Below, in pieces: positions 6,936-13,585 of a stretch of DNA of 35,817 bases. The notes beneath the pieces are model-generated. The model was not told where the DNA came from and did not search any database. It worked only from the letters and a program-made list of their open reading frames with translations. The translations under genes were made by a program, and so were the position numbers. Source of the stretch: a virus; IMG/VR virus record IMGVR_UViG_3300030410_000009, positions 1-35,817 of that record; one strand, given 5' to 3'. Within the stretch, counting starts at the first letter, position 1. Each line of letters starts with the position of its first letter.

Positions 6936-7505
6936 ATGGAAAAGTCAGAATCAATTAAGAATTTAGCAATAGCACTTTGTAAGTTTCAAGGTACAGTCGA
7001 AACAATTGTAAAGACAGCAACAAATCCATTCTTTAAGTCAAAATACGCTAATCTTGCGGACATATTAGATGTAATTCGTGAACCTTTGCAATTAAACGGA
7101 CTTTCATTTGTTCAATTTCCAGAGGGAGAAAGCGGACTAACTACAATGTTAATGCACGAATCTGGAGAACACATAACAGCTACATATATTATGAAGCCTG
7201 TTAAAAACGATCCACAAGGTCAAGGTTCTGCTATTACATATCAAAGACGTTATGCGCTTGGAGCAATATTAGGGCTTAACATAGACGACGACGACGACGG
7301 GAACCAATCAAGTAAACAGGCCGCACCAAAAGCAAATACACAGGCTTCGCAATCCAATAAAGAGGAATTAACGCCAAATCATCCAAAATGGAAAGGGGCT
7401 ATACAGGCATTAATTAATTCAACAACAACAATATCAAAGATTAGAACAGTGTTTGTTTTAAGCCAAAATAATGAAGAACTTTTAATTGCGGAGGCTGCGA
7501 AATAA
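6936..7505 (+). CDS. erf: ERF-family single-strand DNA annealing protein
   Basis: This 189-residue protein matches the ERF superfamily of phage recombinases, which anneal complementary single strands in Rad52-like rings during recombination-dependent replication. Family features present are the N-terminal FKSKYANLADILDVIREPL block, the LTTMLMHESGEHI strand region, and SAITYQRRYALGAILGLN followed by an acidic run (DDDDDG, about residues 116-121). The C-terminal part is a variable linker, possibly interacting with SSB or DNA. Its last base is the first base of the next gene, so the two are coupled. Confidence 0.9.
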   Translation: MEKSESIKNLAIALCKFQGTVETIVKTATNPFFKSKYANLADILDVIREPLQLNGLSFVQFPEGESGLTTMLMHESGEHITATYIMKPVKNDPQGQGSAITYQRRYALGAILGLNIDDDDDGNQSSKQAAPKANTQASQSNKEELTPNHPKWKGAIQALINSTTTISKIRTVFVLSQNNEELLIAEAAK

Positions 7506-7864
7506 TGGCACTAGATTTAATGTTACCCGTAATAATGACATCTTACCGACCTAGGGTAGATAAGAGTTGTAGCATAACATTTAGCACCTTAGAACTTGAT
7601 GTAAATAAAATGGGTTTGCTTTTTTCTTTACAGGGAAAAATGGGAGCACTTGTATTTAAAGCAGAAAGTGACCTAACAAAGAATGAGATTTTAATGTGTG
7701 AAAACATGGAAATTGAATTGGGTGGAAAGACTAAAAGCGAACGCCTAAGAAACGTTTTATTTCGTAACTGGGAACTTGAAAACAAAGATCATGCAACATT
7801 TGACAATTATTATGCTTCTGAAATGGAAATAATAATAGTCCATTATAAAGGCAAATTATCTTAA
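7505..7864 (+). CDS. Hypothetical protein coupled to the ERF gene
   Basis: The 119-residue protein looks alpha/beta, including SITFSTLELDVNKMGLLFSLQGKMG and a C-terminal YYASEMEIIIVHYKGK. Its ATG shares base 7505 with the ERF stop codon, implying coupled translation and probably a shared task in recombination. It could be an accessory or single-strand-binding factor, but no binding motif was recognised. Confidence 0.6.
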   Translation: MALDLMLPVIMTSYRPRVDKSCSITFSTLELDVNKMGLLFSLQGKMGALVFKAESDLTKNEILMCENMEIELGGKTKSERLRNVLFRNWELENKDHATFDNYYASEMEIIIVHYKGKLS

Positions 7865-7870
7865 AAACAT

Positions 7871-7948
7871 TGAGAGGGCAATACAAGCAGATGGTCTGTA
7901 TGTATAACTTAAAAACATAGCTGTATTGAAAAGTTTATAGCCCTCTCA
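7871..7948 (+). ncRNA. Structured RNA element between genes (cis-regulatory RNA or small RNA candidate)
   Basis: TGAGAGGGC (7871-7879) and GCCCTCTCA (7940-7948) form a perfect 9-bp GC-rich closing stem in an AT-rich genome. Inside, AATACA(A)GC (7880-7888) pairs with GCTGTATT (7920-7927), and TATGT (7899-7903) pairs with ACATA (7915-7919). This leaves a 10-base bulge AGATGGTCTG on one side and a 12-base bulge GAAAAGTTTATA on the other. The fold fills the space between two genes and ends 13 bases before the next ATG. The closed, multi-bulge shape resembles a riboswitch or ribozyme more than a terminator, and there is no T tract. No known class was recognised. Confidence 0.55.
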
Positions 7949-7961
7949 TTAATTAAAAATT

Positions 7962-8078
7962 ATGAAAGTAAAAGAATTTATAAAAGGACATTTGTTCGGG
8001 TTTGCTATTGTAATACTCTTCATTGTGTTGATATATCAGACGGTAATGTTTGTTCTTAAAAGTAATAACCTAATCTAA
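7962..8078 (+). CDS. Small single-span membrane protein
   Basis: This 38-residue frame has one strong hydrophobic segment (LFGFAIVILFIVLIY) flanked by a basic N-terminus. It is the first gene after the structured RNA at 7871-7948, which may control it. Function is unknown. Confidence 0.45.
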   Translation: MKVKEFIKGHLFGFAIVILFIVLIYQTVMFVLKSNNLI

Positions 8079-8082
8079 AATA

Positions 8083-8160
8083 ATGGCAAAATTTAATTTA
8101 AAAGAGTTCATGTACGAGGATTTCAAAAAGTCAATTCGGAAGCAGTGCTATACCACATAG
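8083..8160 (+). CDS. Possible very small ORF overlapping the next gene
   Basis: The 25-codon frame starts MAKFNLKEF and ends at 8160, inside the next frame. It begins four bases after the previous stop, consistent with operon coupling. It may be a leader peptide for the overlapping gene, or the two frames may be one gene separated by a shift. It is too short to judge. Confidence 0.25.
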   Translation: MAKFNLKEFMYEDFKKSIRKQCYTT

Positions 8161-8333
8161 GCGAATACTACCACTATCCGAAGTGTAAAAATCAATTCAA
8201 GCTTATTGAAAATCGGGCATTTGTATTTGTATTCGAGTGTGGCCATTGGTGTACAGATACCGTATTTCAAGATTTAATAAGAACATCAACTGGCGTTCAG
8301 GTTTGTAACGAAATTCAACTATCATTATTCTAA
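8145..8333 (+). CDS. Small Cys-rich protein, possible zinc-binding
   Basis: This 62-residue frame opens at a GTG (8145). It has a possible metal site made of HYPKCK near residue 13 and ECGHWC near residue 34. The paired Cys/His pattern suggests a small zinc-stabilised fold. The start is uncertain because no ATG is in frame upstream; the true start may be this GTG or an earlier non-ATG codon in the overlap with 8083-8160. Confidence 0.45.
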   Translation: MLYHIGEYYHYPKCKNQFKLIENRAFVFVFECGHWCTDTVFQDLIRTSTGVQVCNEIQLSLF

Positions 8334-8343
8334 ATAAAAAATT

Positions 8344-8490
8344 ATGAAAAATTTAAAACAATCATTCAAAAATATATTCGATTTCTTCACAGAAGATATT
8401 GAAGGCTTTATGTACCTAATTATTATTTTAATTATCGGATACAAGACAATATTATACGTTTACGAAAATAATACATTTGTATTATGGTAA
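8344..8490 (+). CDS. Small single-span membrane protein
   Basis: This 48-residue frame has a hydrophobic segment MYLIIILIIGY preceded by an acidic stretch FFTEDIEG. It overlaps the next gene by seven bases, consistent with coupled translation. There is no recognised family. Confidence 0.45.
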   Translation: MKNLKQSFKNIFDFFTEDIEGFMYLIIILIIGYKTILYVYENNTFVLW

Positions 8491-8810
8491 CAGAACTGAA
8501 ACAAATAACAGGGAGCAGATCGAGCAATACGCTGACAAGTACTAGAAATGTAATGTACCGGATTCAATTGAATAGCGAAGTTGTTAAGTGTATAGGGGGT
8601 TTTGAGTGCATGGTACAAAAAACAGATATAGGGTTCGTTATAATTCAAAATAGGTACGGGGTTGATTCTTTTGTATTAAGACCTAGCAAGATTACATCTA
8701 CCTACACATTAAATATTCCTAAACGATTAGTCGACCCTTGGAATGACTTAGGTAAATACGAACTAGAATTTGATTACGAAAATAATTGTGTTGAATTGAT
8801 AAAAGTTTAG
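8484..8810 (+). CDS. Hypothetical beta-rich protein
   Basis: The 108-residue protein is predicted to be mostly beta-strand. Its C-terminal segment YTLNIPKRLVDPWNDLG followed by ELEFDYENNCVELIKV loosely recalls AbrB/SpoVT-like swapped-hairpin DNA-binding domains. That likeness is weak and unproven. It ends just upstream of the attenuator-like RNA at 8835. Confidence 0.55.
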   Translation: MVTELKQITGSRSSNTLTSTRNVMYRIQLNSEVVKCIGGFECMVQKTDIGFVIIQNRYGVDSFVLRPSKITSTYTLNIPKRLVDPWNDLGKYELEFDYENNCVELIKV

Positions 8811-8829
8811 AAATTAGTTATTATATTTA
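8796..8829 (+). promoter_or_regulatory. Weak candidate promoter in front of the attenuator-like RNA
   Basis: TTG (8796-8798), 23 bp, then TATATTTA (8822-8829) resemble the TTG / TAnnTTTG consensus with one mismatch. The predicted start point would fall around 8835, exactly where the structured element begins. That agreement is the main reason to list it. Confidence 0.35.
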
Positions 8830-8834
8830 CGTAT

Positions 8835-8938
8835 TGAATCGCTTCGACAATATACGATTCACAGACATTTAAAGTCTAGCCATTTCAGAAAGTTACGAGG
8901 TCGAAGCCGTGATGATTAAGGAATGGCTTCTTTATTTT
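8835..8938 (+). promoter_or_regulatory. Attenuator-like leader RNA with mutually exclusive stems (riboswitch candidate)
   Basis: Several strong pairings compete. TGAATCG (8835-8841) pairs with CGATTCA (8855-8861). GCTTCGAC (8841-8848) pairs perfectly with GTCGAAGC (8900-8907). AGCCATT (8878-8884) pairs with AATGGCT (8922-8928). GAAGCC (8903-8908) pairs with GGCTTC (8925-8930), followed by TTTATTTT, a terminator-like hairpin. The two long-range helices would each occupy one arm of that terminator hairpin, the classic antitermination arrangement, or together form a pseudoknot. The element fills the leader of the small gene whose ATG is at 8939. The ligand or trigger is unknown. Confidence 0.55.
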
Positions 8939-9118
8939 ATGGAAAAAACCTTTTTATTAACATTCGTAAAAGACGGGAAAGTGGCTGTTTTGAATTCGCA
9001 CGTTTTAGTACAAGAAATACAACGGGAAAAGAAAGAACGAAGCTTAAACCCTCAGTACAGAGGTGGCAAATTACAGGTTCGTACATTAAAAGGATTTAAA
9101 GCAAAGCCGATATTATGA
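8939..9118 (+). CDS. Small basic protein behind the attenuator-like leader
   Basis: This 59-residue protein begins MEKTFLLTFVKDGKVAVL and ends in a basic tail (GFKAKPIL). An earlier in-frame GTG/ATG at 8909/8912 would put the coding region inside the hairpin, so 8939 is preferred. No family was recognised. Its basic character and tight control suggest a regulator or nucleic-acid-binding protein, as inference. Confidence 0.5.
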   Translation: MEKTFLLTFVKDGKVAVLNSHVLVQEIQREKKERSLNPQYRGGKLQVRTLKGFKAKPIL

Positions 9119-9137
9119 AAATAAATAAATTAAAATG

Positions 9138-9169
9138 TTTGCTTGTAAAATTAAATTAACTTATATTTG
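9138..9169 (+). promoter_or_regulatory. Bacteroidota-type promoter giving a leaderless regulator transcript
   Basis: TTTG (9138-9141), 20 bp, then TATATTTG (9162-9169) are an exact consensus match. The ATG of the XRE gene is only three bases downstream (9173), so the transcript should start at or next to the start codon. Phage lambda cI transcribed from PRM is a well-known leaderless parallel. Confidence 0.75.
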
Positions 9170-9172
9170 TGT

Positions 9173-9328
9173 ATGATAATTAAAGACGTATTAAAAGAAA
9201 GGGGTATTAAAAAATCTTGGCTTGCTCAAAAGGTTGGCATATCAAGAACTATGATGTCATTCTATTTAAACGATGTTAGGCCAATGCCTTTAAAGGTTGA
9301 AGAAAAGATAAAATCTATCTTGTCATAA
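9173..9328 (+). CDS. Minimal XRE/Cro-type helix-turn-helix regulator
   Basis: This 51-residue protein is almost entirely a Cro/C1-type HTH: VLKERGIKKSWLAQKVGISR (about residues 6-25) carries helices 2 and 3, followed by MMSFYLNDVRPMP. WLAQKVGIS is the conserved turn region. It is expected to bind operator DNA as a dimer. It has no cleavage or oligomerisation domain, so it is Cro-like rather than a full CI. Its own promoter is at 9138-9169. It is too short for most gene callers but the HTH signature is clear. Confidence 0.85.
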   Translation: MIIKDVLKERGIKKSWLAQKVGISRTMMSFYLNDVRPMPLKVEEKIKSILS

Positions 9329-9365
9329 AAAAATTTATTAAAAACGTAACATAAAATTTACAAAT

Positions 9366-9770
9366 ATGAGTTATCTTGAATTATTAAGGCACCCAAAATG
9401 GCAAAAGAAAAGGTTGTTAATTTTGGAAAGGGATAATTTCACATGCTGTTATTGTTCAGATAAAGAAACTGAACTTCAAATACACCATTTAAAATATCAC
9501 AAAAATCCTTGGGATGCAAAAGATGAATACCTTTTAACGTTGTGTAAGGATTGCCATGGGCTGGTTACCGCTTTTAAAGATTTTGTTAATATTTCTGTTG
9601 AAAAGGTTGTTTTCCCAAATGGTGATGTAACTTTCTATGTAAGACATAATTATGAAGATTTTATAGCCATTTCAATGATAGAAAAGATGGATAATAATTA
9701 TAACGAGATTGTTCGTTTTAAACAAAATGGTATAAGTATTAACAAATTAATGAAATTAAATAATGGCTAG
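9366..9770 (+). CDS. HNH endonuclease
   Basis: This 134-residue protein has an N-terminal HNH domain: CCYC (about residues 20-23) as the first zinc pair, LQIHHLKYH as the catalytic HH strand, and LCKDCH as the second zinc pair. HNH proteins in replication modules may be homing-type nucleases or take part in DNA processing. Most of the remaining 65 residues are of unrecognised fold. It overlaps the next gene by eight bases. It is a free-standing gene, not inside an intron. Confidence 0.85.
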   Translation: MSYLELLRHPKWQKKRLLILERDNFTCCYCSDKETELQIHHLKYHKNPWDAKDEYLLTLCKDCHGLVTAFKDFVNISVEKVVFPNGDVTFYVRHNYEDFIAISMIEKMDNNYNEIVRFKQNGISINKLMKLNNG

Positions 9771-10521
9771 ACCTGAACGAACTACAGTAGACTATTTCCC
9801 ATTTCTTTGTAAAGAGGGTAAGGCAATGTATTTTATAGATAAAAAATACGGTAACGATGGATATGCAACATGGGTAAAAGTATTAAGAGAAATTGCAGTT
9901 ACAAGTAATCACCATTTAATATTGTCTAAAAATGTTGATATGATGTATATGGCTTCACGTTGCAATATCTCCACTGAATTGCTTGAAAATATACTTACCG
10001 ATTTATCAAATTTAGGGGAAATAAATATGGAATTATGGACTACTGCAAAGGTTGTTTGGTCTGACAAATTTATAGAACACATCCAAGATGCATATAAAAA
10101 GCGTAATAATAAATGTATTACTTTACCTAGTTTAAGGATACTTTTAACTAGTTTGAGTATCCTTTTACCAAGTAAAAGTAACAGTCAAGTACCCAATAAT
10201 ACACAAAGTAAAGTAAAGAATACTAAAGTAAAGAATACTAAAGAAGATGAAGGGTTTGAAGCATTCTGGAATGTTTACGATAAAAAAACAGATAAAGTCT
10301 CTTGTGAAAAAAAGTTTTTTAATTTAACAGAAAATGAAAAGGATTTGATTATGAATCATATTACCAAGTACGTTTTAAGCACTCCAGACAAACAGTATCG
10401 TAAGAATCCAGAAACATACTTAAAGAACAAGTGTTGGAATGACGAGATTATTAAACCAATAATTAAGCCCTCTAATACTGGGAGAATAAGTGGTGGTCAA
10501 AATGATGGATTTGTTAGTTAA
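9763..10521 (+). CDS. DUF4373-type replication initiator / replisome organiser
   Basis: This 252-residue protein has an N-terminal DUF4373 (Lin1244/Lin1753-like) winged-helix domain, recognised by YFPFLCKEGKAMYFIDKKYG and GYATWVKVLREIA and ending around residue 105. A linker with simple repeats follows (about residues 120-160). A C-terminal domain with FEAFWNVYDKK, YRKNPETYLKNKCWNDE resembles helicase-loading regions. It precedes the primase-helicase gene, consistent with origin recognition and helicase recruitment. The linker DNA contains the candidate origin repeats (10134-10245), as in lambda O. Confidence 0.8.
   Translation: MARPERTTVDYFPFLCKEGKAMYFIDKKYGNDGYATWVKVLREIAVTSNHHLILSKNVDMMYMASRCNISTELLENILTDLSNLGEINMELWTTAKVVWSDKFIEHIQDAYKKRNNKCITLPSLRILLTSLSILLPSKSNSQVPNNTQSKVKNTKVKNTKEDEGFEAFWNVYDKKTDKVSCEKKFFNLTENEKDLIMNHITKYVLSTPDKQYRKNPETYLKNKCWNDEIIKPIIKPSNTGRISGGQNDGFVS
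10134..10245. repeat. Iteron-like palindrome and direct-repeat cluster inside the initiator gene (candidate replication origin)
   Basis: AAGGATACT (10134-10142) and AGTATCCTT (10156-10164) are perfect inverted 9-mers flanking the palindrome AACTAGTT. CTTTTAC-CAA-GTAAAAG (10162-10178) is a second perfect palindrome. Two tandem 15-bp copies of TAAAGTAAAGAATAC follow (10209-10223, 10224-10238) plus a third partial copy. All lie in the coding linker of the initiator, where lambdoid O genes carry their origin. The direct repeats are in frame (KVKNT repeated). Confidence 0.5.
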
Positions 10522-10526
10522 AAAAT

Positions 10527-12170
10527 ATGATTGATTTGAGAAAATACGGTATCGAAGTAGGGAATAAAACAGCAGGTGAAACAAAGTGCATTTGTCCACA
10601 ATGTTCTCACACTAGGAAAAAGAAACAAGATAAATGCCTTTCGGTAAATCTTGATACGGGACAGTTTCATTGTTTCAATTGTGAATGGAAAGGTAGTGCT
10701 ATGCAAAGAGAAAAAGAACAAAAGACATATACGCTTCCTGTTAAGAACTTGACTAAGCTATCTGACAAGGCTCTGGATTGGTTCAAAGGTCGTGGGGTAA
10801 CACAAAGTACCATAATGAAATTTGAATTGACTGAGGGGCTTGAATGGATGCCACAGGAAAATAAAGAAGTTAACACAATTCAATTCAATTATTTTGAAGG
10901 CGAAACTTTAGTAAACGTAAAATATCGGGACGGGAAAAAGAATTTTAAACAGTTCAAAGGCGGTAAGCCTGTTTTTTACAACGTTAATTGTATGCCTTTA
11001 TTTGATGAAATTATAATAGTAGAAGGCGAAATAGATGCTCTTAGTTTTTATGAAGCAGGTTATCCAAATGTTATTTCGGTACCTGCCGGTGCCACTGACA
11101 GCGACACTGCAACGCTTGAATATTTAAACGTATGTTATGATTACTTGAAAGGTAAGCGGTTCGTTATCGCAGTGGATAACGATAAAAAGGGTATCGCATT
11201 TAGAAATGTATTGGCTAATCGACTAGGTAAGGATGTGTGTAAATACGTTCAATTTGAGGAAGGTGTGAAGGACGGGAACGAGCTTTTAATGAAATACGGA
11301 TCAGTTGATTTTCAGAACCATTTAGCAGTTTATGAGTTTCCACTTGAAGGAATTGAAAAACTAATTGACTTTGAAGATGATTTGGATAATATTTATTTTA
11401 ATGGTTACCCTGAAGGTATAAAAATAGGTTATTCACAATTTGACCAGTTAATGAGTTGGTTCACATCACAAGTTACAGTATTGACTGGAATACCAGGCCA
11501 TGGCAAATCTGAATTTTTAGACCAAGTCATGATGAAATTGGCAGAAATTAACTGGAAGTTCGGGGTGTTCTCAGCCGAAAACCAACCAACGGCACAGCAC
11601 GCAGTTAAATTAATAGAAAAGAAAGCTGAAAAATCAATGTTTGGCTTTAATAAAATGACTGATTATGACTATCAACAAGCTAAGATATTTATAAATGACA
11701 GGTTCTTTTTTATTAAGTTCAACGAAATAAACCTTTCAATTGATGCTATTTTACAAAGGGGTAAGGAGTTAGTAACAAGGCACGGGATAAAGATGTTAGT
11801 TATTGATAACTGGGCCAACCTTGACCACAACTACGCAGGTATGAACGAGCACCAGTATATCGGTCAATCATTGATTAAGGTGATGAATTTTTCTAAAATG
11901 TATGATGTTCACGTTGTTGTAGTTGCTCACCCTACTAAGATTTATAAGAACAAAGATACTGGTTTGCATGAGGTACCAAACCTTTATTCTATCTCAGGAA
12001 GTTCGCATTGGTTCAATAAGCCAGACAACGGTATAACGATTTATAGGGATATGAAAACGGGTTGTACAGAGGTTCATATACAGAAAGTTAGATGGAAATT
12101 TACTGGAAAAGTTGGGCATGCAGTATTTAATTGGAATAAAGAAAACGGTACATATATAGAACAATTTTAA
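10527..12170 (+). CDS. Bifunctional primase-helicase (DnaG-like TOPRIM plus DnaB-like RecA domain)
   Basis: This 547-residue replication protein is built like T7 gp4. The N-terminal zinc-binding domain has CPQC (Cys23/Cys26) and CFNC (Cys49/Cys52). A TOPRIM domain carries EIIIVEGEIDAL at about 160-171 and IAVDNDKKG at about 214-222. A hexameric helicase domain has Walker A GIPGHGKS at about 321-328 and Walker B MLVIDN at about 422-427. It should unwind duplex DNA and lay primers at the fork. It follows the initiator by five bases. No phage DNA polymerase was found, so host polymerase is probably recruited. Confidence 0.92.
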   Translation: MIDLRKYGIEVGNKTAGETKCICPQCSHTRKKKQDKCLSVNLDTGQFHCFNCEWKGSAMQREKEQKTYTLPVKNLTKLSDKALDWFKGRGVTQSTIMKFELTEGLEWMPQENKEVNTIQFNYFEGETLVNVKYRDGKKNFKQFKGGKPVFYNVNCMPLFDEIIIVEGEIDALSFYEAGYPNVISVPAGATDSDTATLEYLNVCYDYLKGKRFVIAVDNDKKGIAFRNVLANRLGKDVCKYVQFEEGVKDGNELLMKYGSVDFQNHLAVYEFPLEGIEKLIDFEDDLDNIYFNGYPEGIKIGYSQFDQLMSWFTSQVTVLTGIPGHGKSEFLDQVMMKLAEINWKFGVFSAENQPTAQHAVKLIEKKAEKSMFGFNKMTDYDYQQAKIFINDRFFFIKFNEINLSIDAILQRGKELVTRHGIKMLVIDNWANLDHNYAGMNEHQYIGQSLIKVMNFSKMYDVHVVVVAHPTKIYKNKDTGLHEVPNLYSISGSSHWFNKPDNGITIYRDMKTGCTEVHIQKVRWKFTGKVGHAVFNWNKENGTYIEQF

Positions 12171-12180
12171 AAAACAAAAA

Positions 12181-12348
12181 ATGGCTAACCAAAAAAAACA
12201 ACTAGTGTACTCATACGAGGAAATAAACCGAGATATGAATACTAAAGCAGAGTTACAGAACTTACTTGATAGATGGACAGAAAGCGAACCAAGCGAGGTA
12301 AGAACGAGAATAATTAAAGAGTTAAACGAGGAACTAAGAAGTAATTAG
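12181..12348 (+). CDS. Small acidic hypothetical protein
   Basis: This 55-residue, highly charged and probably helical protein contains SYEEINRDMNTKAELQNLLD. It lies ten bases after the primase-helicase and one base before the next gene, so it fits the operon. No family was recognised. Confidence 0.55.
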   Translation: MANQKKQLVYSYEEINRDMNTKAELQNLLDRWTESEPSEVRTRIIKELNEELRSN

Positions 12349-12349
12349 A

Positions 12350-12685
12350 ATGGCTAAACCATATTCAAAACTTGATTCAACCCGGCACGCCGCCAAGGAG
12401 GTTAAACAGAAAGCAAAGCCAAAGCCTATACCGAAAAAGTCTAAAAAATTAGTTGATGCAGAAAAAATATACAATAAAGAACGTAAAGAATATTTGCAGG
12501 CTTACCCTTACTGTGAGCGTGGTTGCGGTTTGGGTTCATCATGTATACATCATAAAAAGGGTAGAATTGGAGCACTTTTGACGGATCCGGAATACTTTAT
12601 GGCTGTTTGCATTGATTGTCATAAATGGATTGAAGAACACCCATTAGAAGCCAAAGCAAAAGGTTACTCAATAAGTAGACTATGA
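12350..12685 (+). CDS. HNH/zinc-finger nuclease-like protein
   Basis: This 111-residue protein has a basic N-terminal tail rich in Lys/Pro (residues 15-36). It continues into an HNH-like core: YCERGCGLGSSCIHHKKGRIG with the HH pair near residue 68, then VCIDCHKWIEEHP near residue 86. The Cys pairs and HH strand resemble small HNH or NinG-type junction-processing proteins. It overlaps the DUF1064 gene by four bases, suggesting a shared DNA-processing role. Confidence 0.7.
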   Translation: MAKPYSKLDSTRHAAKEVKQKAKPKPIPKKSKKLVDAEKIYNKERKEYLQAYPYCERGCGLGSSCIHHKKGRIGALLTDPEYFMAVCIDCHKWIEEHPLEAKAKGYSISRL

Positions 12686-13005
12686 ACAAGTACAGAAATA
12701 AAAAGACAATGTACAACGGTGTATTGTACGATTCGATGAAAGAATCATGTTACGCCCGTGAGCTTGATCTAAGAGTTAAAGCTAATGATATTAAAGCGTG
12801 GGTAGGAGATAAAAAGAAATTAAAGTTTCAAATCGTTGTTAACGGCAGCAGAATATGTACATACACCCCCGACTTTATGATAGTATCAAACGACAATAGT
12901 ATTGAATACGTTGATATAAAAGGAATTGAAACCACAGTATTTAAACTTAAGTGGAAATTGATACATGCACTGTATCCAGAATTAAAATTTATAATAATAA
13001 AATAG
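12682..13005 (+). CDS. DUF1064 family protein, predicted nuclease
   Basis: The 107-residue protein has the DUF1064 pattern: NKYRNKKT at the N-terminus, YDSMKESCYARELDL helix, TYTPDFMIV with the conserved Asp, and VDIKGIETTVFKLKWKLI. The E...D...DxKG arrangement resembles the PD-(D/E)XK nuclease core, and the family occurs in phage replication modules where a junction-resolving role has been proposed. Catalytic candidates are Glu21, the Asp of TPDF, and Asp/Lys of VDIKG. Confidence 0.75.
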   Translation: MNKYRNKKTMYNGVLYDSMKESCYARELDLRVKANDIKAWVGDKKKLKFQIVVNGSRICTYTPDFMIVSNDNSIEYVDIKGIETTVFKLKWKLIHALYPELKFIIIK

Positions 13006-13012
13006 TAGACAA

Positions 13013-13531
13013 ATGGAGAGTAGGGAAATAATACGATTAAAAGAATTAAGGGATGCGCAAATTATTGGTAGTACTGAATATCAGTGTTATCATAAAGCAT
13101 TTATCGAGGTTAATCAAATTTTAATTACAAAAAGAAGAAGAGTTTCTGCAAAAAGAATACCTATTAGAAAGCGACCTATAAGCAATTATGAATCACTACC
13201 CCAAAATGTGCAAGACATAATCAATATTATAATGATAAATACAGGGATTAGTCATATTGAAATTTTAAGTAACGCAAGGCAGGGAGAAGTGGTTAGAGCT
13301 AGGCACTTATCAATGTATCTATGTTTTAAATATGTTAATGAAAGCCCCAGCGTTGTTGGTGCTTGGTTTAATCGAGACCACTCAACATGTTATAACGCCA
13401 GAACATGTGTAATGAATTATTCTGATACTAATGTTAAATATAAAAAAACTTTAGATGACTTAGAAAATATATGCTTTGATAGATTCATTAAAAATAATTT
13501 ACTTAGTAATCAAGTAGTTGCAAGTTTTTAG
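13013..13531 (+). CDS. DnaA domain IV-like DNA-binding protein
   Basis: This 172-residue protein ends in a region resembling DnaA domain IV: EVVRARHLSMYLCFKYVNES (about 100-119) matches the helix before the HTH, and WFNRDHSTCYNAR (about 124-136) matches the GRDHSTV signature that reads DnaA boxes. There is no ATPase domain. The basic middle (KRRRVSAKRIPIRKRPI) may add DNA affinity. It could bind a phage origin, compete with host DnaA, or act as a transcription factor. The last gene of the replication operon before the repeat region at 13541. Confidence 0.75.
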   Translation: MESREIIRLKELRDAQIIGSTEYQCYHKAFIEVNQILITKRRRVSAKRIPIRKRPISNYESLPQNVQDIINIIMINTGISHIEILSNARQGEVVRARHLSMYLCFKYVNESPSVVGAWFNRDHSTCYNARTCVMNYSDTNVKYKKTLDDLENICFDRFIKNNLLSNQVVASF

Positions 13532-13540
13532 AAATAAATA

Positions 13541-13573
13541 TAAATATATGTGTAGGATATTAAATATATGTGT
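13541..13573. repeat. Perfect 13-bp direct repeat, operator candidate
   Basis: TAAATATATGTGT occurs at 13541-13553 and again at 13561-13573, exactly 20 bp apart, about two helical turns. It replaces the expected -33 TTTG element upstream of the TATATTTG at 13575. Same-face direct repeats at this position suggest a regulator binding site, probably for activation. Confidence 0.5.
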
Positions 13574-13574
13574 T

Positions 13575-13582
13575 TATATTTG
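13575..13582 (+). promoter_or_regulatory. -7 element TATATTTG immediately before a start codon
   Basis: TATATTTG matches the Bacteroidota -7 consensus and lies three bases before the ATG at 13586, the same geometry as at 9162-9173. No clear TTTG sits about 20 bp upstream; the 13-bp direct repeats are there instead. It is probably a regulated promoter making a leaderless transcript. Confidence 0.5.
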
Positions 13583-13585
13583 TAT

